Assembly (NCBI RefSeq): GCF_019740335.1
Contig: NZ_JAHXZS010000005.1
Location: forward strand, 62,001 to 126,000
DNA: 64,000 nt
Origin: Alteraquisediminimonas sediminicola
GTDB lineage: Bacteria > Pseudomonadota > Alphaproteobacteria > Sphingomonadales > Sphingomonadaceae
Reading direction: 5' to 3'
Below, piece after piece: positions 54,795 through 63,392 of the stretch; positions within the stretch are counted from its first letter, which is position 1, and every line of letters starts with the position of its first letter. The notes beneath the pieces are model-generated. The model did no database searches, had not been told where the DNA came from, and was given only the letters and a program-made list of their open reading frames with translations. The position numbers and the translations under genes are program-made.

Positions 54795-54863
54795 TTCGTC
54801 ATTCCGACCCCTCTTCCCCCGTCAACCCGGTCACTCGCTCCTCGTCACTCCCGCCCCCCACTT

Positions 54864-54968
54864 CGTCATTCCCGCGAAGGCGGGAATCCAGACAGGGTGG
54901 ACCAACAAGGGGCGTGCATCTCTCGATCCGATGGCGCTTTATGGATTCCCGCCTTCGCGGGAATGACG
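54864..54968. repeat. REPIN-like inverted repeat, copy 2
   Basis: Two 27-bp arms, 54864-54890 and 54942-54968, perfect inverted repeats of each other and identical to the arms of copy 1, with a 51-bp spacer similar to that of copy 1 (shared start GACAGGGTGGA and GATC core). The element lies in the 308-bp gap between clpA and the cyclophilin gene, which otherwise holds the clpA terminator and partial arms such as CGTCACTCCCGC at 54843. Confidence 0.88.
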
Positions 54969-55043
54969 AAGGACAAGGGACCAAAATGACGGGGGAAGAG
55001 GGATCGGGGTGACGATGCGGGAGACTGTGGGGCTGACCCGGAC

Positions 55044-55760
55044 CTAAGGCTGGGGTGGCGACACCGGCGGCACTGGCGCTGGGATGGCCACCACGCGGGT
55101 GCGACGTGCGGTCAGGATCTTGACCGGCGGGCTGAGCATCTGGCCCTTGAGCGGCCCTTGGCCGAGCGTGGGCGAGATCGGGGCGGCGTGAATCTTGCGC
55201 ACCACATCCATGCCCTCGACGACATAGCCAAACACCGCATAGCCCGCATTATCGCCGGGATTTTCGGGATGGGCGTTCAATGACGGCATTTCCGAGACGA
55301 GGATCGAGAAATCGGCGGTCGCCGTGCCGGGCGCAAAGCGCGCCATCGAAATCGCGCCGGGGAGGTGCAACAGGCCGGTCTTGCTGGTCGGTTCATGCGC
55401 GATGGGTTTCAGCGTCTTTTTCGGATCGCCGCGCGTGCCTGCCTGAATCAGCCCCTCCGGCTTTTCCGGCGTCCCCCATGCCAGCCGCATCGAACGATAG
55501 AAGCTGATCCCGTCGAACCGCTTTTGATCGACATAGCGCAGGAAATTGGCGGTGGTGATCGGCGCGTGGCGGGCATCGAGATCCAGCGCAATCGGCCCCA
55601 TTGAGGTGGTGAGCGTCACCCGAACCAGCCCTTGGCGGTCAGGCGCGGTCGGTTGGGCCATGCCGAGCGCGGGCGGCGGGGTTTGGGCCATGGCCGCCGA
55701 CAGAGGGGAAAGGGCCAGCAGCAGGGCGGCGATAGGGGCGAATCGATTGGTCATGATCAT
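55044..55760 (-). CDS. Cyclophilin-type peptidyl-prolyl cis-trans isomerase, secreted
   Basis: A 238-residue periplasmic PPIase. Signal peptide PIAALLLALSPLSAAMA-Q (about residues 8-25). The cyclophilin domain has APITTANFLRYVDQKRFDGISFYR, ISMARFAPGTATADFSILV, GDNAGYAVFGYVVEGMDVV. The loop GTRGDPKKTLKPIAHEPT is typical of the bacterial secreted subgroup. A Pro-rich tail (PAPVPPVSPPQP) closes it. Helps fold exported proteins. Either Met1 or Met3 could start. Confidence 0.9.
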   Translation of the reverse strand: MIMTNRFAPIAALLLALSPLSAAMAQTPPPALGMAQPTAPDRQGLVRVTLTTSMGPIALDLDARHAPITTANFLRYVDQKRFDGISFYRSMRLAWGTPEKPEGLIQAGTRGDPKKTLKPIAHEPTSKTGLLHLPGAISMARFAPGTATADFSILVSEMPSLNAHPENPGDNAGYAVFGYVVEGMDVVRKIHAAPISPTLGQGPLKGQMLSPPVKILTARRTRVVAIPAPVPPVSPPQP

Positions 55761-55790
55761 GGCCGCAGCCTAACCGCCATCGCCGTCATG

Positions 55791-55823
55791 AAAAAGGGGG
55801 CCGCGTTGCCGCGACCCCCCTTT
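55791..55823 (-). terminator. Rho-independent terminator after pnp
   Basis: On the minus strand, GGGGGGTCGCGGCAACGCGG and CCCCC form a GC-rich hairpin followed by TTTTT (plus-strand AAAAAG at 55791). It lies 51 bases after the pnp stop. Confidence 0.75.
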
Positions 55824-55873
55824 ATCATTTGCCTGTATATTCAAGGCAGAACCCGAAGGCTCCGACCCGAATA

Positions 55874-58168
55874 TCAGTCGTCCTTTTTCAGGAAGGCTGG
55901 CGCGAATTCTGGCTCTGGGCCATCTTCGCGTTCGCGACGGGGACCACGGTCGCCGCCTTCACGACGCGGACCACGACCACGGTCGCCACCTTCGCGGCGC
56001 GGGCCACGGCCTTCGCCGTCACGACGCGGACCACGGTCAGCGCGCGGCGCGGCTGGCGGACGGGTGTCTTCCAGTTCCTCGCCGGTTTCCTGATCGACAA
56101 CGCGCATCGACAGACGCACCTTGCCGCGCGGATCGATTTCGAGCACCTTGACCTTGACTTCCTGACCTTCGGACAGGGCATCAGAGACCTTTTCAACGCG
56201 TTCGTTGCGGATTTCCGAAACGTGGACGAGACCGTCCTTGCCGCCCATGAAATTCACGAATGCGCCGAAATCAACGAGGTTCACGACCTTACCGTTGTAG
56301 ATCTTGCCGACTTCAGCTTCTTCTACGATGCCGAGAATCCACTGACGCGCCGCTTCGATCTGCGACAGGTCGGACGACGAAATCTTGATCAGGCCTTCAT
56401 CATCGATGTCGACCTTGGCGCCGGTGGTGGCGACGATTTCGCGGATGACCTTACCGCCGGTGCCGATGACTTCACGGATCTTCGACTTGTCGATCTGCAA
56501 GGTTTCGATGCGCGGGGCATGGGCCGACAACTCTTCACGGGTGTGATCGAGCGCCTTGGCCATTTCGCCGAGGATGTGATGACGACCGTCCTTGGCCTGC
56601 GCCAAAGCCACCTTCATGATTTCCTCGGTGATGCCAGCGATCTTGATGTCCATCTGGAGCGAGGTGATGCCTTCCGACGTCCCCGCAACCTTGAAGTCCA
56701 TGTCGCCGAGATGATCTTCATCACCCAGAATATCCGACAGCACCGCGAAGTTCTTGCCTTCCAAGATCAGGCCCATGGCAATGCCAGAGACCGGACGCTT
56801 GATCGGCACGCCGGCATCCATCAGCGCGAGCGAACCGCCGCACACCGTCGCCATCGACGACGAACCGTTCGACTCGGTGATGTCCGAGGTCAGACGGATG
56901 GTGTAAGGAAATTCTTCCTTGGTCGGCAGCACGCCATGCAGCGCGCGCCATGCGAGCTTGCCATGGCCCACTTCACGACGACCCGGTGCGCCGAAGCGAC
57001 CGACTTCACCGACCGAATAAGGCGGGAAGTTATAGTGCAGCATGAAATGTTCGTACTTGAGGCCGGTCAGGCCATCGATCATCTGCTCGGATTCCTTGGT
57101 CCCCAAGGTGCAGCTTGCGATGGTCTGGGTTTCGCCACGGGTGAACAGGGCCGAACCATGGGCGCGCGGCAGGAAGTGCGCTTCCGCCACGATCGGGCGA
57201 ACGGTCTTCGTGTCGCGACCGTCGATGCGACGGCCTTCCTTCAGGATGGCGGTGCGGACGATATCGGCTTCGAGCTTTTTCACGAGCTTCATCGCCGCCA
57301 TCTGGTCCTGCGGGCTTTCGCTCGCATTCGCAGCCTTCGCCTTGGCGCGGGCTTCGTTCAGCGCGTTCGAACGGGCCGATTTGTCGACCAGCTTGTACGC
57401 GGCGTCGATGTCCTTGCCGACCAGCTTCTTGAGCTTGGCCTTAAGGTCGCTGAGATCAGCCTGCGGGGCCATTTCCCAAGGTTCCTTGGCAGCCTGTTCG
57501 GCCAGACGGATGATCGCTTCGATCACCTTCTGGCTGGCTTCATGCGCGAACATCACGGCGGTCAGCATGGTGTCTTCCGAAAGCTCCTTGGCTTCCGATT
57601 CGACCATCATCACGGCGTCATGCGTACCGGCAACGACCAGTTCCAGCTCGCCTTCGGCAACCTGAGCATCATTCGGGTTGAGGATGAATTCGCCATCCTT
57701 GAATCCAACGCGCGCCGCGCCGATCGGGCCCATGAACGGCACGCCGGAAAGCGTCAGCGCAGCCGATGCCGCGATCATCGCGAGGATGTCCGGTTCGTTT
57801 TCGCCGTCATAGCTCAACACCTGGCAGATGACGTTGATTTCGTTATAGAACCCTTCCGGGAACAGCGGGCGGATCGGACGGTCGATCAGGCGGGAAACCA
57901 AGGTTTCCTTTTCCGTCGCGCCGCGTTCACGCTTGAAAAAGCCACCCGGGATACGACCGGATGAGAAATATTTTTCTTGATAATGCACGGTGAGCGGGAA
58001 GAAATCCTGCCCTTCCTTGACCGACTTTGCAGCGGTGACGGCGCACAATACAACAGTTTCGCCGAGGGTCGCGACAACCGCGCCATCAGCCTGACGAGCA
58101 ACCTTGCCCGTTTCGAGTGTCAGGGTCTGTCCGCCCCACTCGATCGATACTTTCTTCACGTCAAACAT
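55874..58168 (-). CDS. pnp: Polyribonucleotide nucleotidyltransferase
   Basis: PNPase degrades RNA phosphorolytically from the 3' end, part of the degradosome. The 764-residue protein has two RNase PH domains ([32 protein letters not shown], then [18 protein letters not shown]), a KH domain ([15 protein letters not shown], about 560-585) and an S1 domain ([16 protein letters not shown], about 630-690). The tail after about 705 is extended, built of repeats of Arg/Gly/Asp and GPRRE. Full length for the family plus this tail. Its 5' leader contains hairpins (58185-58239) and SD GAAGGA. rpsO lies upstream. Confidence 0.98.
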   Translation of the reverse strand: MFDVKKVSIEWGGQTLTLETGKVARQADGAVVATLGETVVLCAVTAAKSVKEGQDFFPLTVHYQEKYFSSGRIPGGFFKRERGATEKETLVSRLIDRPIRPLFPEGFYNEINVICQVLSYDGENEPDILAMIAASAALTLSGVPFMGPIGAARVGFKDGEFILNPNDAQVAEGELELVVAGTHDAVMMVESEAKELSEDTMLTAVMFAHEASQKVIEAIIRLAEQAAKEPWEMAPQADLSDLKAKLKKLVGKDIDAAYKLVDKSARSNALNEARAKAKAANASESPQDQMAAMKLVKKLEADIVRTAILKEGRRIDGRDTKTVRPIVAEAHFLPRAHGSALFTRGETQTIASCTLGTKESEQMIDGLTGLKYEHFMLHYNFPPYSVGEVGRFGAPGRREVGHGKLAWRALHGVLPTKEEFPYTIRLTSDITESNGSSSMATVCGGSLALMDAGVPIKRPVSGIAMGLILEGKNFAVLSDILGDEDHLGDMDFKVAGTSEGITSLQMDIKIAGITEEIMKVALAQAKDGRHHILGEMAKALDHTREELSAHAPRIETLQIDKSKIREVIGTGGKVIREIVATTGAKVDIDDEGLIKISSSDLSQIEAARQWILGIVEEAEVGKIYNGKVVNLVDFGAFVNFMGGKDGLVHVSEIRNERVEKVSDALSEGQEVKVKVLEIDPRGKVRLSMRVVDQETGEELEDTRPPAAPRADRGPRRDGEGRGPRREGGDRGRGPRREGGDRGPRREREDGPEPEFAPAFLKKDD

Positions 58169-58184
58169 AGTGTTTTCCTTCGAT

Positions 58185-58239
58185 CCGGCGGCCCTATGCG
58201 CGCCGGAGGCCTCTTGAGTCTGGGACCGGTCGTGGTCCC
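58185..58239 (-). promoter_or_regulatory. Structured 5' leader of pnp
   Basis: Between the rpsO terminator and the pnp ATG two perfect inverted repeats are seen: CCGGCG/CGCCGG (58185-58190 and 58201-58206) and GGGACC/GGTCCC (58222-58227 and 58234-58239). The nearer hairpin ends 16 bases before the ATG, next to GAAGGA. Such leaders in other bacteria let PNPase and RNase III control pnp expression; that role here is inferred. Confidence 0.45.
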
Positions 58240-58278
58240 GTTTACGCCGGAAAAAATGCCGAATTGCATTCCATTCCG

Positions 58279-58312
58279 GAAAAAAAACGGCCCCCGGAAG
58301 CGGGGGCCGTCC
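58279..58312 (-). terminator. Rho-independent terminator after rpsO
   Basis: ACGGCCCCCG (58287-58296) and CGGGGGCCGT (58301-58310) form a perfect 10-bp stem; on the minus strand it is followed by a run of seven to eight T. It lies 9 bases after the rpsO stop and separates rpsO from pnp. Confidence 0.9.
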
Positions 58313-58321
58313 TTTATCAGG

Positions 58322-58591
58322 TTACTTGCGAAGACCGAGCTTCGCGATCAAGGCCGCATAACGACCATTGTCGACGCGCTTGAGATAATCGAGCAGCGAA
58401 CGACGCTTGTTGACCAGCATCAACAGACCGCGGCGGGAATGGTTATCCTTGGCGTGGGTCTTGAAGTGGTCGGTCAGGTTGTTGATACGCTCGGTCAGAA
58501 TAGCGATCTGGACTTCCGGCGAACCGGTGTCGCCTTCGGCGCGGGCATGTTCAACAATCAAAGCGGCTTTGCGTTCAGTGGTAATCGTCAT
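58322..58591 (-). CDS. rpsO: 30S ribosomal protein S15
   Basis: An 89-residue primary 16S rRNA-binding protein of the small subunit platform. [62 protein letters not shown] are the S15 hallmarks. The ATG at 58591 follows GAAGGA; the frame's further 23 codons overlap truB's end and are not part of S15. It sits in truB-rpsO order, 23 bases after truB, and is followed by a strong terminator before pnp. Confidence 0.98.
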   Translation of the reverse strand: MTITTERKAALIVEHARAEGDTGSPEVQIAILTERINNLTDHFKTHAKDNHSRRGLLMLVNKRRSLLDYLKRVDNGRYAALIAKLGLRK

Positions 58592-58614
58592 GTGTCTTCC
58601 TTCGACATCGTGCT

Positions 58615-59544
58615 TTACAAGTTGAAGCCGCGTTCGACCTTGACGGTCCCGGACAAGCATTCCACCAACGCGACCGGCATTTCATCCAGCAGCGCGAGGT
58701 GGAGACCGTCCAACACGGCAACCCCGGAGAGAAACTGTCCATGACGGAGCAGCCTTGCCTGTTCCGGTCCAAGGGCGAGAGCCGGGATGTCGTCCAGCGC
58801 CGTCCTTATGGGCAAGCATAAGTCCTCAAGGGACCGCGCCTTAGCAATTTCGGCCAATTTGTCCAGTGAAATCGCCTGTTCCAGCGTGAACGGCCCGGCC
58901 TTGGTCCGCCGCAACATCGTCACATGGCCGACTGTCCCCAATGCCGCCGCGATATCGCGTGCCAAGGATCGGATATAAGTCCCCTTGGACACAAAAGCGG
59001 ACAAAGTGACGGACTCCAACCCTGCATCGCCCGGCACGGACCCCCGAATATCAAGGGCGTGGATCGTGACCGCCCGAGTCGCGAGCGTGACCTCTTCGCC
59101 AGCACGCGCCAGATCATAAGCGCGCTTGCCATCGACTTTCAGCGCCGAAAAAGCGGGCGGCACCTGTTCAATCGGCCCGGTAAAGCGCGGCAGCACGGCC
59201 TCCACCTGTGCCAAGGTCGGGCGCACATCGCTGGTCGCGATCACCTGCCCTTCGAGATCAAGGCTGTCGGTCTGGGTGCCGAAGCAGATCGTGAAATCGT
59301 AGATCTTGCTCGCATCGAGCATCCGCCCGGCCAATTTGGTTGCCTCGCCCAGCGCGACCGGCAATACCCCGGTCGCGAGCGGATCGAGCGTGCCGCCATG
59401 GCCGACCTTGACCTTGGCGCAACCGGCCTCCCGCAATGCGCGTTTGACCGCCGACACGGCCTGTGTCGAACCTAGCCCCAAGGGCTTATCGAGAATGATC
59501 CAGCCGTGAAGGGCTTTGGGCAGGGCCTGTGCTTGGTCCGTCAT
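58615..59544 (-). CDS. truB: tRNA pseudouridine(55) synthase
   Basis: TruB makes pseudouridine 55 in the T-loop of tRNA. The 309-residue protein has [18 protein letters not shown], the catalytic aspartate D54 in [28 protein letters not shown], and [17 protein letters not shown] with ARAGEEV in between. The start overlaps the M50 protease stop by one base. rpsO follows. Confidence 0.97.
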   Translation of the reverse strand: MTDQAQALPKALHGWIILDKPLGLGSTQAVSAVKRALREAGCAKVKVGHGGTLDPLATGVLPVALGEATKLAGRMLDASKIYDFTICFGTQTDSLDLEGQVIATSDVRPTLAQVEAVLPRFTGPIEQVPPAFSALKVDGKRAYDLARAGEEVTLATRAVTIHALDIRGSVPGDAGLESVTLSAFVSKGTYIRSLARDIAAALGTVGHVTMLRRTKAGPFTLEQAISLDKLAEIAKARSLEDLCLPIRTALDDIPALALGPEQARLLRHGQFLSGVAVLDGLHLALLDEMPVALVECLSGTVKVERGFNL

Positions 59545-60245
59545 CAGGCCTTGCCCCCGACCAACATATCCAGCGCGTTATCGACCAGCCCCAGCACCCA
59601 ATCGACCGGCGGGCCGATCACCCGTTCGAGCAGATGGGCATTGGGCGCGATCATCGGCAGGACGATCAGCAGCAAGATCGGGATCAACAGGCCGAATCGC
59701 TGTAATTTCGCATAGGGGACCGCCAGCGCGCGCGGCAAAATGCCCTGCATCACATGGCTGCCGTCAAAGGGCGGGATCGGGATCAGATTGAAAATCGCGA
59801 GCATCACATTGATGATGATGAGATTGCTGAAATTCTCCTTCAGGAACCCGGCGACGCCGCCTTGCGGGTGCGGCACGACATTGAGCAGCACCGCCAGCAT
59901 CAAGGTCGCCACGACCGTCAGCAGCAGATTCATCATCGGGCCCGCCAGCGCCACTGCCACCATGTTCCAGCGAGGATTGCGCATCCGGGCAGCCACCACC
60001 GGCACCGGCTTGGCCCAGCCGAAAATCGGGGCGTTGGATAAAGCGAGGATCATTGGCAGGACAATCGTGCCGATGGGATCGACATGGCGCAGCGGGTTGA
60101 AGCTCAACCGCCCCATGCGGTCCGCCGTCATATCGCCACAGGCGCGGGCCATCAGACCATGGGCGACCTCGTGAAAAACAATGGCGATGGTCAGCGGCAC
60201 CAGCCATGTGCCAATCGCGAAAAACAGGGGGGCGATCTCAGTCAT
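59544..60245 (-). CDS. Site-2 protease family (M50) integral membrane metalloprotease
   Basis: A 233-residue membrane protein with an HExxH zinc site at H25-E26-H29 (FHEVAHG) in the first helix and the third ligand D161 in NLIPIPPFDGS. About five hydrophobic segments. It belongs to the compact group (Rv2625c / SpoIVFB-like, without PDZ), which cleaves within the membrane; substrate unknown. The ATG at 60245 (MTEIAPLFF) replaces a longer frame to 60281. It precedes truB with a one-base overlap (TGATG). Confidence 0.9.
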   Translation of the reverse strand: MTEIAPLFFAIGTWLVPLTIAIVFHEVAHGLMARACGDMTADRMGRLSFNPLRHVDPIGTIVLPMILALSNAPIFGWAKPVPVVAARMRNPRWNMVAVALAGPMMNLLLTVVATLMLAVLLNVVPHPQGGVAGFLKENFSNLIIINVMLAIFNLIPIPPFDGSHVMQGILPRALAVPYAKLQRFGLLIPILLLIVLPMIAPNAHLLERVIGPPVDWVLGLVDNALDMLVGGKA

Positions 60246-60377
60246 GCGCGTTGCATTAGCCGAGCAGGCAGGAAGGCCCAAGAGCTAAAGCATCGTTCGG
60301 AAATTGGGCACCGGTTTTCCATATTATCATTCCCGCGCCCTCCCTCATCCCTCCCTCATCCCTCCCGCACCCCTTCT

Positions 60378-60480
60378 CGTCATTCCCGCGAAGGCGGGAA
60401 TCCAGAAACGCCATCGGATCAAAGGGCGCGCACCCATGCCGGTTCGCTCTGTCTGGATTCCCGCCTACGCGGGAATGACG
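60378..60480. repeat. REPIN-like inverted repeat, copy 3
   Basis: Arms 60378-60404 and 60454-60480, 26 of 27 bases complementary (one change in the right arm, CCTACGC instead of CCTTCGC), with a 49-bp spacer. The reverse complement of the spacer resembles those of copies 1 and 2 (GACAG start, GATCCGATGGCG), so this copy is inserted in the opposite direction. It lies in the divergent gap between the M50 protease and the TPR gene, which otherwise shows only pyrimidine-rich text and a partial arm at 60324. Confidence 0.85.
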
Positions 60481-60530
60481 GGGGGAGAGGAGGCGCGACC
60501 TAAAGACTGTTCAGCAAGGATGCAGCTTTC

Positions 60531-61313
60531 ATGCTACATGCCGACTCTATGATGATCCTTGCTGCCCTATTGGTGCAAAGCGCCGCCAATCCCGGTCTTG
60601 AAACCCACTTCAACGCCTGCGTCAATCTGATCGCCACCGATGCCGCCGCCGCGCAGGCAGATGCGGAAAAATGGCGGCAGGAAAATGGCGGCGCACCCGC
60701 CTTGCATTGCCTTGGCCTCGCCTTTGTCGCGCAGGATCGGTTCGGCCCGGCGGTCACGACCTTTGAACAGGCCGCCCGCCAAGCCGCAATCAATCGCGAT
60801 GGCCGGGCGGCGTTCTTCTATGTCCAGGCGGGCAATGCCGCGCTGGCGGGCGATGATCCTTCGCAGGCGCGCAACATGTTCGATGCGGCACTGTCCATCC
60901 CTTCGTTAAGCGCGGCCCAGCAAGGCGAGGCGCATCTCGACCGCGCCCGGGCGCTGGTCGTGCTCAATGATCTTGGCGGGGCGCGTGGTGATCTTGATGC
61001 CGCGTTGAAATTGGTCCCGGCGGACCCGATGGCATGGCTGTTATCGGCTACGCTGGCGCGGCGGATGGGGGAACTTCCCCGTGCGGAAAGTGACATCGGC
61101 ACCGCGATGCAGAAAGCGCCGGACGATGCGGCAGTCGCCTATGAGGCGGGCAATATCGCTTATGCGATGGATGCGCCCAAGGCCGCACAGGCCGCATGGG
61201 AGCGGGCAGCCGCGGCGGATGCATCCGGGCCGATTGGTGAAAATGCGCAGCGCGCATTGCAGAGCCTGACCGCACCACCTGCCCCAGTGACGACCCCGGC
61301 GACAACTCCCTGA
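60531..61313 (+). CDS. Tetratricopeptide-repeat protein
   Basis: A 260-residue Ala-rich protein with about five TPR-type helical repeats: APALHCLGLAFVAQDRFGPAVTTFEQA, AFFYVQAGNAALAGDDPSQARNMFDAAL, AHLDRARALVVLNDLGGARGDLDAAL, WLLSATLARRMGELPRAESDIGTAM and VAYEAGNIAYAMDAPKAAQAAWERA. These mediate protein contacts. A short hydrophobic N-terminus (MMILAALLVQSAANP) may be a signal peptide, so the protein may be periplasmic. The start could be Met1 or Met7/8. Tail Pro/Thr-rich. Function unknown. Confidence 0.82.
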   Translation: MLHADSMMILAALLVQSAANPGLETHFNACVNLIATDAAAAQADAEKWRQENGGAPALHCLGLAFVAQDRFGPAVTTFEQAARQAAINRDGRAAFFYVQAGNAALAGDDPSQARNMFDAALSIPSLSAAQQGEAHLDRARALVVLNDLGGARGDLDAALKLVPADPMAWLLSATLARRMGELPRAESDIGTAMQKAPDDAAVAYEAGNIAYAMDAPKAAQAAWERAAAADASGPIGENAQRALQSLTAPPAPVTTPATTP

Positions 61314-61325
61314 ACATCGCCCAAG

Positions 61326-61360
61326 AAAAAGGGGAAGGCAGCCACAGCCGCCCTCCCCTT
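61326..61360 (-). terminator. Rho-independent terminator after pccA
   Basis: On the minus strand AAGGGGA, GGC and GC pair with the matching bases of GCTGCCTTCCCCTT, loop TGTG, followed by TTTC (plus strand GAAAAAGGGG at 61325). It is 26 bases after the pccA stop and may also stop the convergent TPR gene. Confidence 0.7.
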
Positions 61361-61385
61361 CATTCCATACTCAATTTTAGACGCG

Positions 61386-63392
61386 TTATTCCATTTCAAG
61401 AATAATGGCATCCACGGCGAGGCTTTCGCCTGCCTTGGCATTGACGGTCTTCACCACGCCCGTCTTTTCGGCGCGCAGGATATTTTCCATCTTCATCGCT
61501 TCGACCACGGCCAACGCCTGACCGGCCTCGACCTTATCGCCTTCCTGCACATGCAGCGCGACGAGCAGGCCCGGCATCGGGCACAACAAGAAGCGCGACA
61601 GATCCGGCGGCACCTTGTCGATCATATGCGCGGCCAAACGGGCAATATTTGCCGGCAGGACACGCGCCTGATGGATCGCGCCACGGGTCGTCATTTTGAA
61701 GCCCATGCGGGTCTTTGCGATCTTGACCGAGAGATTGTCGCCTTCCGCCTCGGCTTCGATCATGCGGTCGCCCGGCGTATATTCAATCGCCAGATCGAAA
61801 TCATGGCCATCGATGGTGACTTCTTCACCCTCAAACGCGACATCATGCACGACATCGCCGATCTTGACCTGCCATGCGAGCGGCGGATCGAGTTCGTCAC
61901 CCAATTGCCCATCTACCTGACGCGCGCGATCCGCTTCCGCCGTCGCGGCGAACGCAGCGATAGCGGCAAGGCTGCGGATCAGATCGGGCGAGGTCGCGGC
62001 CCCGGTGAAACCGTCCGGATATTCCTCGGCGATAAAGCCCGTGGTCAATTCGCCCGAGCGGAAGCGCGGGTGCTGCATGATCGCGGAGAGGAAGTCGATA
62101 TTGTGGCCAAGGCCTTCCAATTCGAACCGATCGAGCGCGGCGACCTGCTTGTCCGCCGCTTCGTCGCGGGTGGCACCCCAGGTGATGAGCTTCGCGATCA
62201 TCGGATCGTAGAACATCGACACTTCGCCGCCATCGCGCACGCCATCATCGACGCGCACGCCATCGACGCCGCGAATATCGCCCGTCCAGCCCGCAACCGG
62301 CGGGTTATAGCGCACAAGCCGACCGGTGGACGGCAGGAAACCGCGATACGGATCTTCGGCATAGACGCGGTTTTCAATCGCCCAACCGTCGATCTTCACA
62401 TCATCCTGCGTCAGGGCGAGCTTTTCGCCCGCCGCCACGCGGATCATCTGTTCGACCAGATCGACCCCGGTGATGCATTCGGTGACCGGATGCTCCACCT
62501 GCAAACGGGTGTTCATTTCGAGGAAATAGAAGCTTTCGCCCGTCGGGTCCGCACCCGAGACGATCAGTTCCACCGTACCTGCGGAATAATAGCCCACGGC
62601 CTTGGCGAGCGCGACGCATTGTTCGCCCATCGCCTTACGCATCTTCGGCGTCACGAACGGTGACGGCGCTTCTTCCACGACCTTTTGGTGGCGACGCTGG
62701 ATCGAGCATTCGCGCTCGTTCAGATACAGCACATTGCCATGCTGATCGCCCAAGATCTGGATTTCGATGTGGCGCGGGTTGAGGATGAACTTTTCGATGA
62801 ACACGCGATCATCGCCAAAGCTGTTCAGCCCTTCGCGCTTGGTCGCTTCAAAGCCCTCGCGGACATCGTTTTCATTATAGGCAAGGCGCATGCCCTTGCC
62901 ACCGCCGCCAGCCGACGCCTTCATCATCACCGGATAGCCGATCTCGTTCGAGATCTGCACGGCATGTTCGGTGCTCTCGATTTCACCGACAAAGCCGGGG
63001 ACGACATTCACGCCCGCGAGCTTGGCCAGCTTCTTCGATTCAATCTTGTCACCCATCGCGGCAATCGCGTTGATCGGCGGGCCGACAAAGGCGATGCCAT
63101 TATCGGCCAGCGCCTGTGCGAACGACGTACGTTCGGACAGAAAGCCATAGCCCGGATGGACAGCATCCGCGCCCGTCTGCTTGCAGGCTTCGATGATCTT
63201 TTCAGCGATCAAATAGCTCTGCGCCGCAGGCGACGGGCCGATATGCACGGCTTCGTCCGCCATCTGGACAAAGGGCGCGCGGGCATCGGCGTCGGAATAG
63301 ACAGCGACGGTCGCAATGCCCATCTTCTTGGCCGTGCGAATGACGCGGCAAGCGATTTCGCCACGGTTCGCAATCAGGATTTTCTTGAACAT
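61386..63392 (-). CDS. pccA: Propionyl/acetyl-CoA carboxylase, biotin-carboxylase alpha subunit
   Basis: A 668-residue alpha chain that carboxylates biotin with ATP and bicarbonate; with the beta chain it makes methylmalonyl-CoA from propionyl-CoA. The order is biotin-carboxylase N-domain (MFKKILIANRGEIACRVIRT), ATP-grasp with KASAGGGGKGMRL, carboxylase C-domain (EMNTRLQVEHPVTE), a linker BT domain, and the C-terminal biotinyl domain, where K634 in VVEAMKMENI is the biotin site. Upstream methylmalonyl-CoA mutase overlaps by one base, which supports the propionyl rather than acetyl assignment. The beta chain is not in the window. Confidence 0.94.
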   Translation of the reverse strand: MFKKILIANRGEIACRVIRTAKKMGIATVAVYSDADARAPFVQMADEAVHIGPSPAAQSYLIAEKIIEACKQTGADAVHPGYGFLSERTSFAQALADNGIAFVGPPINAIAAMGDKIESKKLAKLAGVNVVPGFVGEIESTEHAVQISNEIGYPVMMKASAGGGGKGMRLAYNENDVREGFEATKREGLNSFGDDRVFIEKFILNPRHIEIQILGDQHGNVLYLNERECSIQRRHQKVVEEAPSPFVTPKMRKAMGEQCVALAKAVGYYSAGTVELIVSGADPTGESFYFLEMNTRLQVEHPVTECITGVDLVEQMIRVAAGEKLALTQDDVKIDGWAIENRVYAEDPYRGFLPSTGRLVRYNPPVAGWTGDIRGVDGVRVDDGVRDGGEVSMFYDPMIAKLITWGATRDEAADKQVAALDRFELEGLGHNIDFLSAIMQHPRFRSGELTTGFIAEEYPDGFTGAATSPDLIRSLAAIAAFAATAEADRARQVDGQLGDELDPPLAWQVKIGDVVHDVAFEGEEVTIDGHDFDLAIEYTPGDRMIEAEAEGDNLSVKIAKTRMGFKMTTRGAIHQARVLPANIARLAAHMIDKVPPDLSRFLLCPMPGLLVALHVQEGDKVEAGQALAVVEAMKMENILRAEKTGVVKTVNAKAGESLAVDAIILEME

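Noticed and set aside
55829-57964. Plus-strand open frame of 711 codons opposite pnp
   Set aside because: It lies wholly against the well-supported pnp gene; the composition (His, Arg and Asp rich) is that of an antisense shadow in GC-rich DNA, with no recognisable domain.
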